From the NCBI RefSeq assembly GCF_949628265.1, contig NC_088789.1, positions 1,054,001 to 1,118,000 on the forward strand: a DNA stretch of 64,000 bases, in the 5' to 3' direction. Position 1 is the stretch's first letter, and every line of letters begins with the position of its first letter. The translations under genes and the position numbers were made by a program. Below the pieces are notes generated by a model, which worked only from the letters and a program-made list of their open reading frames with translations, ran no database searches and had not been told where the DNA came from. Origin of the DNA: Cloeon dipterum. Its lineage: Eukaryota > Arthropoda > Insecta > Ephemeroptera > Baetidae. This document shows positions 55,801 through 64,000 of this stretch, in pieces.

Positions 55801-57048
55801 AAATTGGACCATTTTTCGAATTTTTATGATTTTTTCGGCTGAATTTTTGAAAATGGCATAATTTTAAATAGATTCCGCCCTTTATTTTTCCAGTCCAGGA
55901 AGGGTCAGAGCGCGTATCGCCCGTGTGTTGGCTTGAAGGGTCCAAGGGGGGCAAGCTGCTTCAATTAATTTATGGCATCAAAACAATGATGCTAATTTAT
56001 TGGAGTTAATTTGTAGTTGGAGAATTTAAATTTTCATTTCCTGACCGTGGTAGCTAATAAACAAATCACCTCGAATTAAAGTAGTTATTATATACTTTAG
56101 TTTGAACATCTCAATGTTTAAATAGATAATTTTTAACTTAATAGGCATCAATCCGTAACCTCGAACCGCGTGAACAGATAAAATTGGAATGTTTTTGACA
56201 TTAATTCATCGCAATTGTAATTTATATTCGCCCACCAGCTGGCCGGCGCAGGTGGAACGGAAACTTCCTTCTGGCAGCGTTTTCCGTGTGTAGCCATAAT
56301 CCGGATGAAAAGTCTGCTGCTTTGAGCCAGTCTACTAATTTTGGGTCACGTGATCACTGGTCAGCCGCCAGTCACATTGACATTCGCAATTTTGCTAAGT
56401 TACTGCTCCGGTCATGCCAGCCGCCGGTCAAACAGTAAAAAAAAACGAAGTGCGCCGGTCAACAAATTTGGACTATCAAACTTCACTTTAAAAATTTTGT
56501 CAACTGGTAAAAATTATCATTCGCCGCTGAGCTTAATATCCAAGACTGAACAATGAGACCTCAAGAAATACCATAGATTATTATAACAAAATTAAAAAAA
56601 TGTGGAAAATTCTCCATGCGCCGCGGCCCTGGTACTTGTCCTTCGGTGACTTTTGACATTTTACATAATTCAATTTGTGCAAATATTTGTCCCGCACTAG
56701 GATTATCTGCTGTATATGATCGACATATGTGAGGAATGGGGGAAATATATTTAAAACTATTTAAAAATAATGGCAAAAAGGATTAACACGGAAAATAATG
56801 TGCAGGTGTTGTGACTTACTTTGGTTGTTTCCAGGCGGATCTTTCGTAAACGCCACTGTTGGCTCATCTGAGACGCAGGCCGCCAATCCCTTTGCATCCC
56901 ATATTTGGAACAAATACCCCTCCGTGCCGTTGAAATCTGATGATTTTGCAAATTTCCTTATAAACTCTCAGCAGTTGCCTCTATAGTTGTATGACCCACC
57001 TTTTGCTAAAAGCAAAACGATCAACGGGACGGCGAAGCGCTCCAACAT
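43123..57048 (-). CDS. Receptor-type protein tyrosine phosphatase with FAMeT-like and EGF modules, gene 2
   Basis: ATG at 57,048 (signal peptide [16 protein letters not shown]), TGA at 43,125-43,123. Order: signal peptide; ACVSDE module (56,940-56,818); FAMeT-like module 1 (55,000-53,650); short EGF (53,594-53,468); one EGF (53,228-53,090); module 2 (53,032-51,365); short EGF; one EGF (51,054-50,916); module 3 (50,862-49,146); short EGF (49,089-48,965); three EGFs (48,790-48,012); FN3-like domains (47,956-47,270); transmembrane exon (47,216-46,924, helix [18 protein letters not shown] then KRKR); active PTP D1; pseudo-PTP D2. It is a tandem paralogue of gene 1 with a different exterior: three FAMeT-like modules and five EGFs against two and fourteen. 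The catalytic exons are nearly identical to gene 1. The intron at 44,195-45,805 holds a repeat insertion absent from gene 1. Confidence 0.82.
44260..45800. mobile_element. Insertion of about 1.5 kb in an intron of gene 2, made of dispersed repeats
   Basis: Gene 1 has a short intron at this place (about 29,251-29,302); gene 2 has about 1.6 kb. The extra DNA contains a segment also found at 55,430-55,800 (ACGCAGAATTTTAC, GTAGCCGAGTTA, CCTTGGTGGGGCACGTCCG) and two ACCCTGATGACCTTTTTCAG-type palindromes near 45,430-45,475 and 45,740-45,780. No transposase or reverse transcriptase frame is evident. It is either one composite non-autonomous element or two nested insertions. Confidence 0.55.
48880..53228 (-). 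repeat. Internal tandem duplication of a 2.2-kb exon block in gene 2
   Basis: Unit 1 (about 53,228-51,055) and unit 2 (about 51,054-48,880) each contain EGF, ACVSDE exon, the FAMeT-like exons, the 105-residue module, linker exon and short EGF, in the same order and spacing. Coding identity is very high: the frames near 51,829-51,530 and 49,601-49,310 differ at only a few residues, and intron sequence is also alike. The duplication is recent and occurred after gene 1 and gene 2 separated. Confidence 0.8.
55430..55800. repeat. Second copy of the dispersed segment found in the gene 2 intron insertion
   Basis: Ordered matches to 44,510-44,770: ACGCAGAATTTTACACGAG, AACCCGTAGGAGCCGAGTTA, TGTGACATTTAAACCTTTGG, CCAATCGACGCTCCTTGGTG and GGCGCGTCCGCCCG. 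Divergence is moderate. It lies in the large second intron of gene 2. Confidence 0.5.
56335..56530. repeat. Dispersed GCCAGCCGCC-type repeat, copy 3
   Basis: AATTTTGGGTCACGTGATC is followed by GTCAGCCGCCAGTCACATTG, TTGCTAAGTTACTGC and then CATGCCAGCCGCCGGTC. It lies in the second intron of phosphatase gene 2. A weaker trace may sit near 57,960-58,100 (TAATTTTGGGCC, GTCAGCTGCACCAGTCGCCG). Confidence 0.45.
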
Positions 57049-58483
57049 TTTGGATTTGTCTCAACCACCTCTGCAGAGAGAAATATCTGCACTGCAACGG
57101 GCCCAACAAGGAAAATAAAGACTATTTTTTATCTTTGGGTTTATCATGTGGTCGCGACTATACGATTAACACTGGTGAACATAATCAAAAGAAAAACCCC
57201 CAGCAGGGAGATTTGCTATAAGTTTTTTCTTCGCACTGGATAGATTTTTCGAATTAAATAAATATTAAACTAGTGTCAGCTTTTAGCTAAAGAGAATATA
57301 TTTTATGAAATGCACAGACTAATGATTTGCTTTATCGTCACTCTTTGTCCCTTAATCTTTTTAGTGAGAGACTTTCCTCTACTGCTTCCTCTCCTTCATT
57401 AGACACATTAACCACATCCATGACATCATTAATAGTATTAATATACATCCTTTGTAGACATAATTTGATGATATATATCCTTAAAATTGTGTCACACAAA
57501 GACACGCTCCACCTTTTGGGCCTGTGCGTTTTCCTGCGCTTCAGTTTAACTCTGCAAACTGCTCCATTTATTTATTCAATCCTTTAGGCCCAAACCGAAA
57601 AAATGAGTTTGATTCACTTCCATCATAATTTAACTTGACTTCGGAGCAATGGAAACGAGATTAAAGGCTGTGTTCTAATTTTTGGTGTCTGTTTTGCCGG
57701 CTTTACTACTCGATTGCTGCAAATCTCAAGCGCTCGATCCCCAGGCAGCCAGCCAACCCAACATTAACAACGAGAGTTTGGATCGAGCGGCGGCTGAGAA
57801 TGCGTTAAAAGCAATGACGGCGAGCTATTCCCAGAGTATTAAGCGTCCGACAATTCATCTGGCAACCTCCTTACTATATGAAAATCAGCCTATCGTCGAT
57901 AGTTACAATAATAATATACAATGGAAGTGGAAAATCTCCAACCACACAACCAAACGTCTAATTTTGGGCCATAAAATTGCAAAAATCGAAAAAAATGCCT
58001 GAGAAAAAATTGGCCTGCGGCTCTTCAGGGTGAATTAAGCTCTATCAAACTTCATTTTAATCGTTTTAATGATTTGTCAGCTGCACCAGTCGCCGAAAAA
58101 AATGTGCAGCCAAGACCTATGTTATAGGGAAACGCCGTGTAACGGGCAAGGAAAGGAAGTGTGAATCGCAAAGTAAGCAGGCAACGCGACCCGCAGATAA
58201 ACTACGATATCAGCATGAAATCTGTTACGAACGCGTGCTATATCGTGATCGTTGATCGAGTACAACACTTTTTCATGCTTTTCCTGCTCCGTGTTTATTA
58301 TGCAACACCTGTTCGTTTTAAACCTCAACAACTTTTGCATTAATTGTCCGTTACGTTTATTTGAGTAATAAATAATCAAAGACACTGGAGGAAATACTCT
58401 TTTGGTTCGCAAGGGCAAAGAAATCGATGAAGATTTTTTAAATCCCCACCCAAATTAAAAATTAAATTTTGCCGGTCGAGTGC
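57049..58483. other. Upstream region of phosphatase gene 2
   Basis: The first about 150 bases resemble the region upstream of gene 1 and should contain the promoter. An open plus-strand frame near 57,682-58,002 has no family signature, no ATG start and no supported splice sites, so it is not called. The rest shows nothing recognisable. Confidence 0.4.
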
Positions 58484-58676
58484 GTGGCGACTTCAGATGG
58501 GCCGAAGGTGAAATTCTGCGACTTTGAACAGTTCGTTATGGTTGTCTCAGCCTGGCAATTTTCAAAGAGACGAGAAATTGTGCGTCTATATTAACCCTGA
58601 GCAGGCCAACAAGTTGAATGCCCACAATTGCATCTGCAAACTCCCTGCTATATGCAAATTAATATTATTGTACTGA
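58484..58676 (+). pseudogene. C-type-lectin-like C-terminal fragment with a frameshift
   Basis: Plus strand: RGDFRWAEGEIL (compare the G-x-F-x-W of CTLDs) runs to a stop. In another frame SSLWLSQPGNFQRDEKLCVY is followed by NAHNCICKLPAICK and a stop at 58,674-58,676. QPGN, EKLCV, NC and AICK match the order of the CTLD long loop and final cysteines. The two halves are out of frame by one shift near 58,510-58,530 with no room for an intron. An AATAAA overlaps the stop at 58,676-58,681. The N-terminal half of the domain was not found. Probably a decayed lectin gene; a sequencing error would be the alternative. Confidence 0.42.
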
Positions 58677-59098
58677 ATAAACAATTTTTTTTGGTAAAAG
58701 CTTTTGTTGAATATGATTCAGAAGGATGAGAGATAATTATTTTATCGTGGCCAAGCAAGTCAGAAAGGTCAGGACGAGATCATGAAATGAATTCTCTGCC
58801 GATCTGCCCGTACATTCATTTTATCACTTTAACCTTTGACAAAATTAAATAGATTAGAGATTACTATCGCAAATCGTAATGCAAAAGTCTACTATTAAAT
58901 TTTGGAATTTGTTATTAAGTAATGATCAAATTTTATTCAGGTTCTATATTTCATTGAGCCTGTGTGTTAATCACATAACGATTACAAGATATCAGAGGGC
59001 TGCGGTGTCAACTGTTTCAGTTGAATTCACGGGGTCCACCTGGTTATGACCGGTCTATAATCATAAGATACAGTCATTGACCATGCAAGTTTATTCGA

Positions 59099-59308
59099 CT
59101 AGATTACCTTGATACCCTTGCCACGACCTCTTGTGATCCTTCCAGTGCTACTTTTTGGAGATAATACTATTAAAAAGAAACCACGATTATGACACAAGCT
59201 CCATTGATTCTGTTGCAAACTTTTACCTTCGGTGAATCCCGCATCCGTTGGAGACAGGATGAAAGAAATGACCAGGAGAAAAATGTAGAAGAAATGTTTG
59301 AAGAGCAT
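59099..59308 (-). CDS. Small secreted basic peptide, 49-aa precursor, two exons
   Basis: Exon 1 is 59,308-59,227 (27 codons plus one base, donor GAAG|GTAAAA) and exon 2 is 59,166-59,099 (acceptor TTTTTAATAG), joined in phase 1 across a 60-bp intron. The first about 23 residues are a clear signal peptide (MLFKHFFYIFLLVISFILSP then TDA). The remainder is short, has no cysteine and is rich in Arg, Lys and Gly (GRITRGRGKGIK). AATAAA lies at 59,095-59,090 just past the stop. Size, signal peptide and charge resemble a linear antimicrobial or peptide-hormone precursor, but no family is recognised and no dibasic-Gly amidation site is obvious. Without the splice, a 69-aa reading would be taken instead. 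Confidence 0.55.
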   Translation of the reverse strand: MLFKHFFYIFLLVISFILSPTDAGFTEGKSLQQNQWSLCHNRGFFLIVLSPKSSTGRITRGRGKGIKVI

Positions 59309-61100
59309 GTTGAAGCTTGGCTGCGAGATTCTACACTGGAGCAGTAAAGTGATTTCAGCACTTGAAAGCAGACCGCCAAGTATAAGAGACCAACTGATAA
59401 CCTTTATTTGGGCTCATTTGCGTCTTGCCTTTTTTTTCTTTAAAAACTTTGTTGACAATAAGCTGGACAGTAAAACAATACATACACAGTGGCCTTAAAA
59501 ATAAAAAGATAAGTATTTTGTTACGTATTTTTGTGTGTACCACTCTCACAAAACACGAGATATGAGACGAGTGATTGTTAACTCGTGGACTGCTAAAGTT
59601 AAAGTCGGGTGCGTTGGTAAAATAATCATATTCAAGAGCAGCAGGCGCTCTCTCTCTCTCGGCGACCGTGCAGCTCAATGTAGCGAGATAAACGAATAAA
59701 AAGTGGGACGAAGTTTAGCCGCGTCCTAAATACATTTTCTTGACAATATAGCGGCTGCGTGCAGGAAAAAGTAAGAAAACAGGATTTTTATTTTTTATTT
59801 TTGCAACTCCAAATTTCGGGGTCTAACTATCAGAATTTCAAAAATTAACCACAGTTGGACTCTTCTGACTAACTAAAGGGTTTAGAAGGTGCATACTCCC
59901 ACCCTCTTTTACCCGATTGCTAAAATTTGATAGTAAGCGACAACCGTTCTTGGCGCGACTCACTTAGGGATGGAGAGAAATAACTTTCCAAAATTGTCGT
60001 GCTTGTAATCCGAGATTTGTAGTTGCTAAGAAACCAAAAACACGAAAAAATACAGGAAATATTCCAATTTAGTTATTTTTGCACCATCATCGTTTTAGCA
60101 ATTTTTCGCTAGTACTGTTTGCCCTTTCTTGCTGTGTATGACCTTTCATTTATTAATAAATTCTCAAATTAATTTTAGGTTTGCCCATGCACACTATGGA
60201 GAATGGCTAATGCGGAATCAATCAAAAATTGAATTTTATAAATACAGCCCCGAGTCACAAATTTTCCAAAATTCCTAAAAAATTATTTAACACGGATATT
60301 TTAGAAAAGCGGAATATTTATTTTGGGTCAGTACCACTCGTATCCATTTAATGTGGTCGCGAGTAAAAATGTTTCATTCCGCGCGCGGCGCGCGCTTTAT
60401 CAAAACCTGGAATGACAGGCTACTGGCAACGAAAAACTGCTTGGCGGCACAGCCCCATTTGTGCGGTTTAAATCTGACTATCTAAAATTAACTGCATTTT
60501 AATTAAAAACATTTTGTGAATGGATTCGTGACCTTAAATCAAATATATATTTTTTTTTTAAATTTGAATGGTCAATTATCACTCATCATTCTTCCAAAAA
60601 AATGTATTCTGCAAATTTATGTAATCAATTTTGTTAAAATAGTTTCACACGAATAAATTAGAATTTAGACCTGTTTTAGTGGTTTTATTTGGTCTCAGGG
60701 ATGAATCCTAGCTGGCTTCCAGCTTTAAAACTAATCTAAATAAATTTAAGTGAACATAAAATGTTGGTCGGCCATCCAACTGACATATTTTGACGAACTA
60801 AAATTTGATAAGTCCACTCCGGCGACCGTTCCTACAAATTTTATACTGATTTTCCGGGAAAGGTCCGCAAAACTTAGTTATTATATGACACCCCAATATG
60901 AACAAAAATTTTGAAATCGCAGACGATAAGAAAATATATCTTGGAAACACCAAAATCCTTTCAATTTTATTTTTATGTCCACCAGCAGTTTTATTTGGCA
61001 ATGTTGGGTGCGTGCGTGAGGGTAATTTTTCTGATCGTTTTTTCAGCAGATTAGTGTGTGTAAATAATTCAAATTTTCCCAATACATCACAGCCCGTGGC
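59309..61100. other. Intergenic DNA
   Basis: The first 150 bases are the presumed promoter of the small peptide gene. The region also holds a degenerate foldback fragment at 59,800-59,930 and a short CGCGCGCGGCGCGCGC run near 60,379. No gene signature is seen. Confidence 0.5.
59800..59930. repeat. Degenerate outer segment of the foldback family
   Basis: The order of short matches (AATTTCGGGGTCTAACTATC, AGAATTTCAAAAATTAACCA, GTTGGACTCTTCTGAC, GGTGCATACTCCCACCCTC) parallels the outer flank of copy C (CTCGAGTTCTAACTGTCAGA through GAGGTGCTCAACCCTCCACC) with heavy divergence. No TIR core is recognisable, so this is an old fragment. Confidence 0.35.
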
Positions 61101-61109
61101 GTGAAAGTG

Positions 61110-61380
61110 CGAAGAAATTTGGGCCGGCCAATCAGAGCGTTTGTTTACATCATCTCTCGCGCGCACGTTTTTCTTCAGCCATCAACCAGTTCAGCTGTTC
61201 AGCAAGCAGCGTGCCGCTATTCAGCTGCTTCTTGTCGTGTTTTTTTAGTTTGTGCAGTGTGCTGAACAATTAATTGTTGAAAAGTGATGTGTCATCGGTG
61301 TTGTCCAGGTTCCAGCGGCGGTGGACAGCGTGGACATGACTTGGGAGGCAATGTGTCGCAGGAAAATATCCGAATGGGTG
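61110..61380 (+). promoter_or_regulatory. Candidate promoter and first exon, plus strand
   Basis: A GC-balanced stretch in AT-rich DNA, with CCAATCAGAGCG (inverted CCAAT-type context) near 61,128, followed by a strong donor ATGG|GTGAGT near 61,378. The short frame before the donor begins ATG at 61,286 (MCHRCCPGSSGGGQRGHDLG) and another begins at 61,337 (MTWEAMCRRKISEW); neither is recognised. It could be the 5' end of a gene whose further exons lie beyond the right edge, or a non-coding first exon. Confidence 0.35.
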
Positions 61381-62875
61381 AGTGTTACACCTTTTTATAT
61401 TTAATGCATTTTATGTCTGATTCGCCAGGGAAAAATGGTCTGTTTTATTTTAAAATATATCAAACGGCCGACAGTAGAATTCGTCACAAAAAACACACTT
61501 AAAATTATCCTCATTAAACTGCAAAGAAATATGGCAGGAATTTGTTGATTTATTTTACTTCACTGATCACCGCCACCGCACCAATAATGAAAGGATAGAA
61601 AAGGCACACATGCAATGCACAAAGCGAACAGGTCGCTAAAACATCGACAAATCAAAAGGATATTAGAGTCGGACGAAGCCAATAAACAGCCTGATTTTTG
61701 CTAAAATCAATTTAATCTAACAATGAGGCACGTTATCACGTTGTCCCTGCTGCTCTGCCCAGCTGTTTTTTAAATTTTTGAATCGGGGAGTCTACGAATC
61801 ACAATTTCATACTTTTCAAATCTCGTTTCTATGCAATGCTTCAAGACAATCGCCAAATCTGTACATCAAGATCAATTTTATTCCTCAAGATGTCTTTCCT
61901 TTTTAATAGTTTCCTATTTATTTAGATGTCCTTTGCAGGAGAGAGGTGATAGTGATTATAGCGGCTGAGGCTCGCGCCAGGAAGTGCCAATCTGCAGGCA
62001 TGACTCATTGCTCGCGGCAGCTGCTTCGAATGACAGACAAATTTTATCATCATGACAATTTCATTCATTCTGGTTAAATCGACAGCGGAAATGAGGCGAA
62101 CGAGATAATAGCAGTTATGTCGACAGTTCTTTGCTGCATTTATATTTAATTCATTCAGGATAATAATGATAACGAGATAATTTCTCACAATCAGGTCGAT
62201 TAGGTTGATTTGTAATGTATAGTCGGACGGTTGCTTCAAAAGTATTTTTATTTTAAATAAAGTCTGAGCACAGTCACGCATTTTTCTTCCTGGTTTGCGT
62301 GCACCCTAGCTATCAAAGCAGCGGCTTTACGGTCATTATATTGAACTCGGCAACAGAGTGTTGATTCATACAGACTCACTTGTTCACTACAAGTGCTAGA
62401 CGGATATGCAACCTGCTTCTAAGTAACCCAGAGCGGAACAGTTTCCTTCCCAGTGAAAGTGTGAGATTATTATAGAATGGCCGCAACCCAACGAGTTTTT
62501 TCTTGATTAGGTTGGTGCACGCTAATTTCTATTATTTTTTATTTATTCGGTTGAATGAAATTCCATTTTCAATGAGGTATTGCTTTAATAACTTAATTAT
62601 CTTATTAATAAACATATTATTGACATTTTTCACACCATATCTTCTCTTCTATTTAATAATAACTATTGCCTTACTGTGATTAATACACGATTATTTTCAT
62701 ATCATTAATTATTATATGATTAAATAATAGAACTGATAAAAAGGCATCTAGTGATTTGCTACTGCATAATATTAATTGTAGCAATTTCTCTATAGATATT
62801 GGGTTAAGACTTAAAAATATCACTTGTTTTATTGATTTATCTTCGAATGCGAACGGTTTTAAATTATCATCTTCT
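61381..62875. other. Intergenic DNA upstream of phosphatase gene 3's 3' end
   Basis: AT-rich. GATATGCAACCTGC at about 62,404-62,417 lies about 460 bases beyond the gene 3 stop, as the same motif does beyond genes 1 and 2. An open minus-strand frame at 61,922-62,281 shows no family signal. No gene is called. Confidence 0.45.
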
Positions 62876-64000
62876 TCATTTGAAGTTACCGTAGGTGTCA
62901 AACGAGTTCAAATATTGCTTGGCGGCTTCGTACACGAGCCCAAACTGGATCTGCATAAGGATAAAAAGAAATTAAAATTCCAATATTTAAATAAAAAATA
63001 ATAACCGCACTTCTGAGGAAACAAAGGAAGGTCTCGACTTTCTCAGGGTTCGCACTGCAAGCCCAACATCAACCTTCTGCTCCAGCTTAATTTTCTCGAT
63101 GACGAAGCCCATGGCGAGGAAAAGCCCGCTGGCAGTCACCCCGTCACTAAAAAGCATCAATCATATTTAATTAATTTTTATTAATTTTTCTCTTACTGGC
63201 AGACAATGGTGATGCTATCTTTCTCATGGGCCGTTTTCAAAGTGCCCCAAAGGTCGATGAAGGGTTGCAAGATTGGCGGAGCAGCTTGTTGCGGCATCCA
63301 GCCAAATGAGGCGCACATGACGCGCACTTTTTTGCATTTTCCTTTCTAAAATACCAATTATGAATTGAGTGATAGCGTTAAAAAGATAATTCGTACGGAA
63401 TGAAGCTCGATGTCCAAGGTTCTAATGTTATTATCATCTTCAGCATCAGCCAAGGTAACTTGTATAGCACCGAAAGCGAATCTGCGTTGCTTGGTTGGAA
63501 GAAAATCGCCCTGAAAAAAATCAATGAAAACCGGTACGAGAGTTTGATATTTTAAGAAATACGTCTGAAATGTGCGGCTCGGTGAGCACAACGATTTGCT
63601 TCACGTTGAACTGATCGATCAATCTCCAAAAATCCGCAACAGTGTTTTTCATCGGCACTTGAGTGGCGATAAATTGCTTCGCTCTGTTGTATCCGTCGAC
63701 GATAACGGCGTTGATAAAACTCATGGTCACGACATTCTCGTAAGGGAAAAGTTTTACGATCGCGTTAGACGCTGAGTAAGAGAAATAAATTAACGAATAA
63801 CTATAGAGTTTCTGATGATTGTATCTCACAGGCTATGAAATCCGGATATCTGCATTTGTCCGTTTCGTTTCTGGCAGGTGTTTCCAATCTTTGAAAATCC
63901 TTTTCGCAAATCATCTCAACTTTTGCGAAGCTCTCCTTGAGCTTTTCACTGTTCGACTGTATAAAAGGGGAATTTGGTTTTTTTATGCTTTGTTCAAGAC
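62876..64000 (-). CDS. Receptor-type tyrosine phosphatase, gene 3 (3' part: pseudo-PTP D2)
   Basis: Minus-strand exons from the right edge: EKLKESFAKVEMICEKDFQR near 63,959-63,829; [18 protein letters not shown] near 63,773-63,563; LPTKQRRFAFGAIQVTLAD near 63,510-63,394; [15 protein letters not shown] near 63,345-63,196; [20 protein letters not shown] near 63,150-63,010; and the last exon near 62,953-62,876, ending in FDTYGNFK and TGA. It is collinear with the D2 halves of genes 1 and 2 but more diverged. It also lacks the signature arginine. D1, the membrane segment and the exterior lie beyond 64,000. The distance between genes 2 and 3 (about 5.8 kb) is larger than between 1 and 2 (about 1.3 kb). 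Confidence 0.85.

Noticed and set aside
57682-58002. Plus-strand frame of 106 residues upstream of gene 2
   Set aside because: Begins at a non-ATG codon, has no recognisable family, signal or splice sites.
61922-62281. Minus-strand frame of 119 residues
   Set aside because: Unremarkable composition, no domain, no supported upstream signals; likely chance.
1-64000. CRISPR arrays, bacterial operons, rRNA or canonical tRNA genes
   Set aside because: No regularly spaced direct repeats, no Shine-Dalgarno-linked gene strings and no complete cloverleaf were seen. Spliced metazoan genes rule out a prokaryotic source.

Overview
The window is animal nuclear DNA, most probably from an arthropod and probably an insect. 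Genes are split by GT-AG introns, many only about 45-60 bp. Intergenic DNA is AT-rich with scattered GC-rich islands and several families of dispersed inverted repeats. The recognisable proteins are metazoan: a CIDE-N/Drep protein, a C1GalT/COSMC-like glycosyltransferase, EGF/sushi mosaics and receptor tyrosine phosphatases. I cannot name the species. Exon models were built by hand by reading splice sites and checking phase across junctions.

Layout. Almost every gene is on the minus strand. (1) 1-13 kb: the 5' part of a Drep (DNA-fragmentation-factor-related) gene. Its first coding exon lies in a GC-rich island at 12.4-13 kb, and two large introns hold foldback repeats and GC-rich blocks. (2) 14.35-17.33 kb: a four-exon GT31 (C1GalT/COSMC-like) type II membrane protein of 391 aa with an altered DxD motif. 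(3) 18.23-20.43 kb: a nine-exon secreted protein of 344 aa mixing EGF and sushi-like modules. (4) 21.58-22.56 kb: a single-coding-exon ankyrin protein of 326 aa, flanked by foldback elements. (5) 25.27-26.53 kb: a three-exon protein of 381 aa with a signal peptide and a degenerate G-domain-like fold.

(6) 27.6-57.1 kb, resuming at 62.9 kb: the main feature. Two complete receptor-type tyrosine phosphatases of about 14 kb each lie in tandem, and the 3' end of a third runs off the window. Each complete copy encodes a signal peptide, repeated modules that look like farnesoic-acid-O-methyltransferase-like (FAMeT/Methyltransf_FA) domains, MEGF-type EGF repeats (one per exon), FN3-like domains, one transmembrane helix, an intact PTP domain (D1) and a second PTP domain (D2) lacking the catalytic arginine. 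The copies differ in module number: gene 1 has two FAMeT-like modules and two long EGF arrays, gene 2 has three FAMeT-like modules and few EGFs. Their catalytic exons are almost identical. This looks like an evolving receptor family with a variable exterior on a conserved signalling interior. (7) 57-62.8 kb: a probable C-type-lectin remnant, a two-exon gene for a 49-aa secreted basic peptide, and a candidate promoter with first exon on the plus strand.

The dispersed repeats are a structural theme. One foldback family has at least six copies sharing a core TIR with GGCGCCATCTGTTGG. Another carries an ACCCTGAAAAAGGT palindrome. A third is GCCAGCCGCC-rich. A fourth is shared by an insertion in an intron of phosphatase gene 2 and a region upstream at 55.4-55.8 kb.
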